Below the pieces are notes generated by a model that saw nothing but the letters and a program-made list of their open reading frames with translations, ran no database searches and was not told the DNA's origin. The translations under genes were made by a program, and so were the position numbers. DNA of 64,000 nt from Atkinsonella hypoxylon (Eukaryota > Ascomycota > Sordariomycetes > Hypocreales > Clavicipitaceae), in the NCBI GenBank assembly GCA_000729835.1, contig JFHB01000120.1:1-64000 (forward strand). The letters are read 5' to 3'. Of the stretch, positions 56,176-64,000 are shown in pieces; the first letter of the stretch is position 1; every line of letters begins with the position of its first letter.

Positions 56176-58337
56176 AACTGGGACGACCCTTTGCCCCGCC
56201 GCGCCCCTGTCTGCGCCTGCCTTGGCCCAGATCAATCACTCCGCCCAGCCAGGCCTTGCCATGTTATCGTCACTTCGTCACTCACTTCGTCACCAGCACC
56301 ACAGCCCACCATTCAGCACCTCACTACTGAGCGATATTTTCGGTACGGGTCCAGCGGTCACTGACAACCAAGGCTTACGGAGACAAAAGCTGGCGGCTTC
56401 TCGGCTTTTGACCTCTCCACAACCCACACAATAATTTTCACTTTCCTTCCGTCGCTTATTTGCTTTCATTCAATTGCATCGACACACAAGTTCAGAGTCC
56501 CCTCAAACACCAAGACTACCCTCCCCGTACATTGCAATACCCTCCGCCGCTCCGCGGTGAACAATTACAACATCGTTCCTAAGGACTGTGGCCTTTCCAG
56601 GCTTAGTAGGACCTCGCGGTGTCGTCATTGGCCTAGAATTCGATCCACGAGCTCCTTCACCCACTCCCACCATTCGCATGCTCTAGCAGTTTGCCAAACC
56701 CACGACGGCAACACTTGCAAGTCTTTCAGGCAGTCGTAATAGACTTCTGAACGTATATCCACCCATCGGATAAGCTCAAATTACTGCAGGAACGATAGCA
56801 CAGATGACCTTCACATAATATCCATGTCTCGACTGAGCCTCGACTTGGCCATGACACTCTCTTGAGCACCATATGGAACGTAGCTAGTACCTGGCATCGA
56901 GTCTTAGCAGATCCCACGTGACCAAGTGGCTGTATGTACCTTGCAACCGCGGGGACACCATGAACTTCTTCTCAATTGTACTTTACTTATATATGCTTAC
57001 CGAGGCAATATGGCCTGAGCTGAAAACATGGACGATATGACACCTTGTGGCTCGCATCTGCGCCTGTCGAACTCAGCTTCAGGTGGTACAACGATACGTA
57101 TAGGTGGTTAAAAGAGCAATATGCCCCAGCTCTTACCCTGAGTCTCTTCTCTCAGGGAGCATTCGGCGATACTAATATGACGAGCGAACCAAGGAACACG
57201 CCCTATTATGCACCCCCTCCCTCCAGGAAAAAAACATGAGAGCTGACCGAATCACGATGAACAAGAAACTTTCGACTCGTCGTGTGGGGTGTTTTCTCTT
57301 TGCCTGTGCTGGGCTAGCCACGTACAACTCACAATGCAACTAAAACTCGCAGCCGGTCTGGAGATAATACTTTACCGCATGTATCCCACCCAGATGGGCT
57401 ATGATCGACACAGAGTTTGTCAACCGGAAATGCGGCGCAACCGGTTATAACCCGACGACCCTGAACCTTGTCGTGATCCCTTCGACATGGGCTCTGGCTC
57501 GCCAACTTGCTCCGCCTCGACGGTGACAGCAGTCTAGTTTAGTGAAAAAATCGCTGTGAAAAAAGGGCGTCCATACATATGCAAAACAAACTATACATTC
57601 AAGACCCCATACCATGTACGAATGCTTCTTGACCACGTAGACAAAACCCCCCACATAGATATTTTCAACGAGATGAGGCCGCATACGAAGTTCACCCGAG
57701 TAGCACAGAAACCATGATTTTTGCTGGACAATTGTGGCTCCCGTATCGCCTCGTTGGGATCAGAGACAGACAACGGGTGTTACACCAGGCGGGCCCAACC
57801 CTGTTTAGGCCGGCATGGAAGCTTCGACGCAGGGTGTTGTCTTACCTTGGCCATGATGTAATTGTGTAGCACAACTGGCAAAGGTGCCGCGAGTGATGAA
57901 GACGTCGCATGTCGCACATGTGTATTCATGCCCGGCGAGGTCGAGAGATGTCCAATGTAGGTATAGCGTTTACTAGGATGCATCATCATGCTGAAATTGC
58001 TGTGAATGGTCACGTAACGTAGGTGTGCGATCTTGCAAGATTGTAGTACGGCCTCCATGTAACCTTGTAGTATCCAGAATCTGTTCACAAATTTTCCGCG
58101 GTCAGGCTAGATGGGAAGACTTCCACTGCATTGGCCAGAGGTACAAAGCGCGTGGGCGGCGGGAAGTACGATAAACATCCGTCTTCTTGTAGACTTAAGG
58201 GGAACAAAATCAATTAATTTTGGGACAACCCCAGTTCCTGGTCAAACATTATAACCCCCCCCCCCCCCCAATATCTAAATGTCGGCTATTCCGCCAAATG
58301 TGCCCTCGAACCCGTGGCGTTTCATGCTTGGAAGAGC

Positions 58338-59462
58338 TCAAAACATAACCTTCGAGGCAACACTCAGCAACCATGCCGCATCTTTCCAACCTCCCTCGTC
58401 GGAGGTCGGGGGCGGTAATCGCTCGATGGGCGCGTGCAAAACACCCTCGAAATGTCTGTGAGAACCAACTCCACGTCCCGTGCGAGCCAGCTCCTCTTCG
58501 TCCATATAGTCGTCTTCATCGTCTTCAGACTCCTCTTCACTCTCGTCGACTTTGGACAAGGCCCAACCCATCATGTTGCTTATCCACGAGCCCTTACCGG
58601 TGGTTCCGTGTCGCACAAGCCTCCGCACAGTAGCTTCATCGTCTTGCGTTGTGTCACGTTCTAGCTCCTCAAGTTTCTCATCGAGGTTGATGAAGTCGGG
58701 ACCCGCAATACCGCCGTCCTCGTGGCTCGAGAAGTATGAATCGCCCTCTATGCCAGGGCGGTCGAGTGGCGTGCCGACGTAGCTGTGGCTTTCGACCATG
58801 CTCTGCTTCCTGCTGGCGAATCGACTATTGAGTCTGCTGCCATTGGGCGTGGTGTCATCGTCGGCCATCGCGGAGCTTCCTCGCCGGCTAGCACGATGAC
58901 TGGCAACCTCCCGCTCGCGAGCTAGCTCCCGTTCGAAAGCTTCCTCCTCAGCATCCCGCATGCCGGTAAGGCTGGTTGAGCTCTGTCTCGAAACAAGCCA
59001 TGACTGTCCTTTGTATTCTCTTGCTTCGGAGCTGAGGAGAGCACCGGCTCGCAGGAGCCAGTCGCTTTCATTTTCGTTGCCATTTCCCAGAGCTTCGCGT
59101 CGTCGCGGAGTTGAGATACCAGACCTTGCCTTCTTTCCATGACTGTGCCCACCTCCGCTGACACCGAGATTTGTGGAAGACTTGCTCTTCGACAGAGGCC
59201 CGCTGGTGGCCGAAGGTGTCCGATGATGAGACCGCGATCGTGGCGTCACAGATCCTCGTGACAGCAGACGCGGCGTTGTTGGGGCAGACTTATCCTGTAG
59301 GTAGGTACTATGGGTTCTGGCAGGAGCTGAATCGGGAACGGCATCGCAGTCATTGATCGGCAGCTTGGCGGTCAAAGGCGCGAGTGATAGATGGTTGATA
59401 TTTGTGGTCGAGCGATTCTTGCGCCGCGCGCGTTCCGAGTGCTGGTTATAAGCAACGTCCAT
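58338..59462 (-). CDS. DUF3984-like fungal protein
   Basis: 374-residue protein of a fungal family I believe to be DUF3984; function unknown. Start ATG at 59462 (MDVAYNQHSERARRKNRS); the frame is open further upstream but has no ATG there. The N-terminal 130 residues are basic and Ser/Thr-rich (PRSRSHHRTPSATSG), likely disordered. The conserved core, about 135-180, reads NESDWLLRAGALLSSEAREY, then KGQSWLVSRQSSTSLTGM. A charged helix follows (AEEEAFERELAREREVASHR). The C-terminal third contains an acidic patch (ESEEESEDDEDDYMDEEEL) and ends in WKDAAWLLSVASKVMF. No membrane segment or catalytic motif. The gene is divergent from Elp1, with a 2-kb spacer. Confidence 0.75.
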   Translation of the reverse strand: MDVAYNQHSERARRKNRSTTNINHLSLAPLTAKLPINDCDAVPDSAPARTHSTYLQDKSAPTTPRLLSRGSVTPRSRSHHRTPSATSGPLSKSKSSTNLGVSGGGHSHGKKARSGISTPRRREALGNGNENESDWLLRAGALLSSEAREYKGQSWLVSRQSSTSLTGMRDAEEEAFERELAREREVASHRASRRGSSAMADDDTTPNGSRLNSRFASRKQSMVESHSYVGTPLDRPGIEGDSYFSSHEDGGIAGPDFINLDEKLEELERDTTQDDEATVRRLVRHGTTGKGSWISNMMGWALSKVDESEEESEDDEDDYMDEEELARTGRGVGSHRHFEGVLHAPIERLPPPTSDEGGWKDAAWLLSVASKVMF

Positions 59463-61481
59463 GATCAAGGAGTTCTGATCTGAGCCAAGGAGACGCAAAA
59501 CCTGGGGTAAGTGAGCGATACTTTTGGTACAGAAGTGCCGTCGCGTCGCAAATTTAGACGTTCTCCAGCAATACTAAATTAGAAGACCGAATTCAAGGCT
59601 AGGCAGCACTTGAAAATAGTTCGAGGCACAAGGTTGGGCACTTCAAGAAGGAAGAGTGTTATGCAATTGAGCATTTCGACATGAGAAAGAAGTCAAGGGA
59701 GGATGAGGAGATAAAGAAAGGGCGTACGGTGAGCGCCACCCTCAGGGGCACATAGCTCACTCAGGATCAAGTGGGGCCTTTTTACCACTCAATTTGGTAA
59801 GCGGTGGTGAAGGATGGTATACTGAGCTGGGTATATGCAAATTCTCACGATGTATTAGTGCGAGTATCATCAATTAATAGCAGCTTCGGCAACTGCTTTA
59901 GGCATATGCCACTAATTCATATTGTTCTGCCGCATATGCAGAGCATAACTATGCTATACATATGCCATTCTAACCCCAAGAAGTGCCCCACTTGGACCTG
60001 AGATGAGAGGTGAGAGATGAGAGATGAGAGATGAGAGAGATGAGAGATGAGATCAGACTGGCCTGAGAACAATTGCGATAAAGCAATTGCGTACGAGACA
60101 ATGGTCGCAGACAAGGGCTGTGGTATTTTAGTCAAAATGGACAGAAAATAAGGATTGGGAAGAAGGAACCTAAGAAGCCGGAAGGTATTGGGTGAATGGA
60201 CTCTCGACCGCATCCTGTAATTTTCGAGCCGGTGAATTTTCTGCCCTTATTCGTGGGTCGCAAGAGGCGGCCGCCCGGCGGTTCCGGCCATCGAGCTAAC
60301 CGAGGCTGCAGGAATTGGACGACGAGCAATCGGATTGGCTTGGCTTGCTTATCGGAGCCGGCATATCGATAAGGGTGTACAGCGGTTTATTCTATTTTAT
60401 TTGTACTTTTAAAAAGGGAAATTGCTTGCAACTTCGTAACCTGAATATTTTCGCCCGTGACACTCAGGGCATACATAATCAGATGTTTCTGGGCAGTTCA
60501 TCACAACACCAGAAGGCAGCATACGGGCTGGGCTGGACGAATCCTTTCCTGCAGCCACCTCACTAGGGGGATCTACCGAGTTTCCAATTTTCATCTTGCA
60601 TGCATGGGAGGGAGGGGGAGGCGCCGCTGGTCAGGCCTGGTGGCTCCTGCGAGAATGAACGGTGGCGTGCCGGAGAATTTCTGATTTTCCCGGTCCTTGT
60701 TTGCCGTACGCCTCATGCCTCAGCGATTATTCATTTATTTTTTAAATGTTATTTTGCACATTCGTAGATGTGGATTGAGAAGGCTTTCAACTTGACAGTG
60801 TGAACGCACAAGATGGGTCTCTTTCATGCACATCTTTATCCAGCGGAAAACCGAAGACAGACATGATCTTATAAACCTCGTGTGCATAGTTATCGTATGA
60901 TGATGCGGTCTGAATACGACTAAACCTGCCGCATGCGGAGAACCCAGTCACTGGCGAGGGGGCAAATGCAGTTTCCAGTGCCAACATTGAAAGCTTATTC
61001 CTGAAAAAGACAGCTTTTCGACTGTGTCAAGTTGTCGGGATACTGGAATTGATATGCAGAACATACCGTCTTCTCTTGAAGTGTTTAATTTGAGGTTAAA
61101 TATGCTTATATTAATGCGGTAAGTACGTGATAGGTTCTGTTGTTATGCAAACCCAATGCTATTTTACATCTCCCATTTGTAGCCAATGACGTGCGACGTA
61201 ATGTCACTGGTGCCGCACCCGCCCAACAAATTTGTGATTTTGTGCAGCACTAGCGCCGATCTTGTGCAAGACGTAGAGCAAAAAATTTAATCACTCTCGC
61301 TGCACAAAACTTTTCTGCGCAAAGCATCGTGGAAGCGACGACATCTGCCAATCCACCAGTAACCACATATTAACGTATTGAACTCTGGGTCAAACGTCAA
61401 CGCACATGGCCATTCGGAGGTGACTAACGCAGTAAACCTGGGCCGCTGCCTCACAACTGCCGCTGCCTTTCTTTGTTCACC
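59463..61481. other. Intergenic, DUF3984-like gene to Elp1
   Basis: About 2 kb shared by two divergent genes. Contains a GAGATGA array at 60003-60052 and the possible 66-residue minus-strand gene at 60787-60987 listed separately. Otherwise no gene is seen. Confidence 0.55.
60787..60987 (-). CDS. Possible small gene, 66 residues
   Basis: Minus-strand frame MLALETAFAPSPVTGFSACG ... CAFTLSS with ATG at 60987. What supports it is a clean splice acceptor just before (GTCTTTTTCAG, ending 14 bases ahead of the ATG) and a good donor (GTATGT) about 85-90 bases further upstream at about 61068, which together suggest a leader intron. No ATG lies in frame in the putative first exon, so translation would start in the second. 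The context of the ATG is weak, and I recognise no domain. It may be a real small protein, the last exon of a longer gene, or chance. Confidence 0.3.
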   Translation of the reverse strand: MLALETAFAPSPVTGFSACGRFSRIQTASSYDNYAHEVYKIMSVFGFPLDKDVHERDPSCAFTLSS

Positions 61482-64000
61482 ATGCGCAACCTTAGAAATG
61501 TCCGCCTTGGGCGGTGGAGCCAAATTAACATCTCATCAGCTTGTTGGCATCCTGTAACGGATGGTATCATTTTTACTATTGGTCCAACAGCGGAAAGCTC
61601 AAGTATCGAGCTAGTTTCATTTTCAGAGACGGATGCCTCGTAAGTCCTGGCATTTGCTGCGAGGGGATCTTTCGCCTCGTTTACGACGTTCTCATCTCTC
61701 CTTCAATAGGCTGCATGCAAACTCACAAATTTCTAGAGCTCCATATACGAAAATTGCTGCATGGGATGCTCCTAGCCCTTCTCCAGACCTGAAAGCGGAC
61801 AAAGTTCTTAATCTTCACTATCTCAGCGGCTCTGGAACTGTATGCCTGGTCTTCGAGGGCGGCGACATCATCACAGTTCAGAATGTGGACTACTCTGAAC
61901 CTTGTGAGATTGAAATTATGGGCACCATTGATGCTGGCATATCAGCTGCCAGATGGTCTCCAGATGAGGAGCTTCTGATCATCACAACCAAGGCTAACAC
62001 CACCATTTTCATGAGTGCAACCTTTGACCCAGTAGCTGAAGTGACTTTGACAACCGAGGATCTCAAGGCATCGAAGCATGTATCTGTGGGCTGGGGGAAA
62101 AAGGAAACACAATTCCAAGGCCGTGGTGCTAAAGCGCTCCGGGACCCAACCATCCCGGAAAAGGTTGACGAAGGCTTACCTAGCTCGCACGAGGACGGAT
62201 CAACAACAATTAGCTGGAGGGGGGACGGCGCCTACGTTGCGATCAACTCGGTACAACAGGGCAACAGACGAGTGATTCGTGTTTACTCTCGAGAAGGAGA
62301 GCTTGACAGCGCTAGCGAACCAGTCGACGGCCTCGAGGGAGCATTGAGCTGGAGACCTTCTGGTAATTTGATGGCAGCAATACAACGGCTGTCGGATCGA
62401 GTTGACGTCGTCTTCTTCGAAAGAAACGGTCTTCGTCATGGACAGTTCACGCTACGCTCTCCCGACAAGACTGTTCTGAACAATGAGAAATTCCACCTCG
62501 AGTGGAACTCCGACTCCACCGTTTTGGCTGTGGTTTCGAGGGACTTGGTTCAGCTTTGGACCATGGGAAACTACCACTGGTACCTCAAGCAAGAACTGTC
62601 AGCTGATGCTAAACTACACCATCTATCGTGGCATCCAGAAAAGGCTCTGCGATTTGTTGCCGCCTCGGCATCCGGAATCGTGTCTGTTGAGAACATATTT
62701 CATATCACGAGGGGATCATGTTTTCCGCCATACGATAATGGTGCAGTGGCCGTGATTGATGGCGAAAATGTCAAGCTCACTCCGCTCCGGACAGCTAATG
62801 TGCCACCGCCAATGTCTCTTTTTGACGTCACTGCTGAAACAGCCGTCGCAGATGTTGCTTTCGGCCGCCACAACGCATGCTTTGCCACTCTCCACCGAAA
62901 GGCAGTTGATATTTACGAATGGCCCATGAAGAATGGCCGTTCAATCAAACCCACGTTAAAGATAAGTATTCCATTCACGGCAGCGGGATTGTCCGGCTGT
63001 GAGCACATGGTCCCTCTGCGTATCTGGACAGACTCAGACAGTAGTTTCCGTTGCGTCTGTGCCGACGACAAACTTGGCTTGCCACAATTTGCCATAAATA
63101 TAGTAAAAGGTATTATGCGCAGAATTGACAATGAAGACAAGAGTTTCGTCTCCAACTCAACCTATGAGGATGAAGACTCAACGGAGGGCTACGGACAAGA
63201 CTTAACGGGCAATCTTTGCAAATATACCGTGCCGGCCTCAGAAGACGCAGATTTGCACAAGGGGTTGGCTGAGGATATCAGCCTCAAGTTCCCCACTCAT
63301 CTTCCTTGGTTCGAGATCAGCAAAGTGAACGGAGGTGTTATCGGCTTTGGACAGTCTAGAAATGGCCATTTATATGCCAACTCAAGGTTATTGGCTAAGA
63401 ATTGCACATCTTTTGTCGTTTCGCCTAGTCACCTCATTTTCACCACTAGCAACCACTTTGTCAAGTTTGTGCACTTGGCGGCAAGGATTGAAGGTATGCC
63501 TGATTTGTGTATTCTTCCTTGTCACCGAATGATATATAGGAAACCTGACATTTAATTCAGAGCTCGAGGTCCCCGAAGATGACCCTGAACAGGATGAGCG
63601 GTGCCGTAGTGTGGAGCGAGGCTCTCGTCTCGTCGTCGTTATTCCCACCAATATGAGTATTGTTCTTCAAATGCCAAGAGGCAATGTGGAAACCATCTTC
63701 CCTCGCGCCATGGTGGTTGCCGGCATACGAAATCTTATCGAGGAGAAAAACTACGCTCGCGCCTTTTCCTACTGTCGGACACAAAGAGTTGACATGAACA
63801 TACTATACGACCATCATCCCACTCAGTTTCTGGCCAACGTTGGCCTATTCCTGGACCAGCTAAGTGATGTGACTTACATCGATCTCTTCCTATCTTCACT
63901 GAGGGAAGAGGACGTCACCGAGACCATGTATAAGGATACCAAGCGCCCACGGATTCAACTCGAGTCTGACAAGTCGATCGCTGAACCGACTACTGCCATC
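61482..64000 (+). CDS. ELP1: Elongator complex subunit 1 (Elp1/Iki3), 3' partial
   Basis: Scaffold subunit of Elongator, which modifies wobble uridines of tRNAs (cm5U-type changes). Exons seen: 61482-61639, 61710-63493 and 63561 to the window end, with donors GTAAGT and GTATGC and acceptors CAATAG and ATTCAG; all phases agree. The protein starts MRNLRNVRLGRWSQINISSA and shows the WD40 propeller region: GSGTVCLVFEGGDIITVQ, VSVGWGKKETQFQGRGAKAL, TTISWRGDGAYVAINS and LHHLSWHPEKALRFV. The third exon reads LEVPEDDPEQDERCRSVERG and continues into NLIEEKNYARAFSYCRTQRV, leading to the C-terminal TPR-like part that lies outside the window. About 794 residues are visible; full-length family members are near 1,300. 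Very secure. Confidence 0.95.

Larger units (their letters stand above)
55272..58337. other. 3-kb gene-poor stretch after the MITE
   Basis: No gene supported. It holds an AGGTACCTA-type cluster at 55750-55813, the CATCTGGG array at 56131-56175, and a C run at 58255-58269. A minus-strand 89-codon frame at 55408-55677 (MCSEGISSTDQLFLYAEYKA) starts with ATG but shows no domain. The segment 56440-56560 is C/T-rich like a promoter, but no adequate frame follows. Confidence 0.5.

Noticed and set aside
13021..59308. AGGTACCTA clusters as transposon ends
   Set aside because: Clusters differ in length and arrangement, and no paired inverted ends or target duplications surround them; they look like simple dispersed repeats.
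1..64000. Secondary-metabolite or defence gene cluster
   Set aside because: No polyketide synthase, peptide synthetase, terpene, P450, transporter set or NLR-type gene was found; the recognisable genes are mostly separate housekeeping genes.

Overview
The window is nuclear DNA of a filamentous ascomycete, most likely a sordariomycete and possibly Hypocreales. Genes carry short introns (about 60-130 nt) with GT..AG ends and visible CTGAC/CTAAC branch points. The gene set is typical of Pezizomycotina: a CFEM protein, a Zn2Cys6 regulator, a fungal C2H2 regulator, a DUF3984-like protein and a Dnf3-type flippase. Short palindromic words typical of such genomes are scattered between the genes. I cannot name the species.

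Layout. 1-19 kb is conserved housekeeping: the C-terminus of TFIIB, an L-asparaginase, a Dnf3-like P4-ATPase, the RNA polymerase II degradation factor Def1, an unnamed conserved protein and the Tpa1/Ofd1 prolyl hydroxylase. At 19-23 kb lie a GPI-type CFEM protein and the PP2A methylesterase Ppe1. From 23.2 to 32.6 kb there is no supportable gene; this desert holds a short interstitial telomere-like tract, perfect AT palindromes and many copies of TACGGAGTA. From 32.6 to 46 kb three putative DNA-binding proteins (one Zn2Cys6, one large C2H2, one small C2H2-like) and a DUF202 membrane protein are spread thinly with long spacers. From 48 to 53 kb come a coiled-coil protein, a 2H phosphoesterase (AKAP7/ASCC1-like) and the phosphorelay protein Ypd1. 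From 53 to 58.3 kb there is another gene-poor stretch, containing a clear 551-bp non-autonomous transposon with 77-bp inverted repeats and a 9-bp target duplication. The window ends with a DUF3984-like protein, a possible 66-residue gene, and the 5' part of Elongator subunit Elp1.

The genes do not form one pathway or a biosynthetic cluster; each acts in its own core process (transcription, membrane asymmetry, phosphorelay, tRNA modification, PP2A control). Exon models below were joined by hand from splice motifs. The lengths of all complete multi-exon models divide by three, and uncertain 5' ends are flagged. I found no obvious new multi-gene system. The most notable items are the MITE, the two families of dispersed palindromic words, and the gene-poor blocks around the regulator genes.
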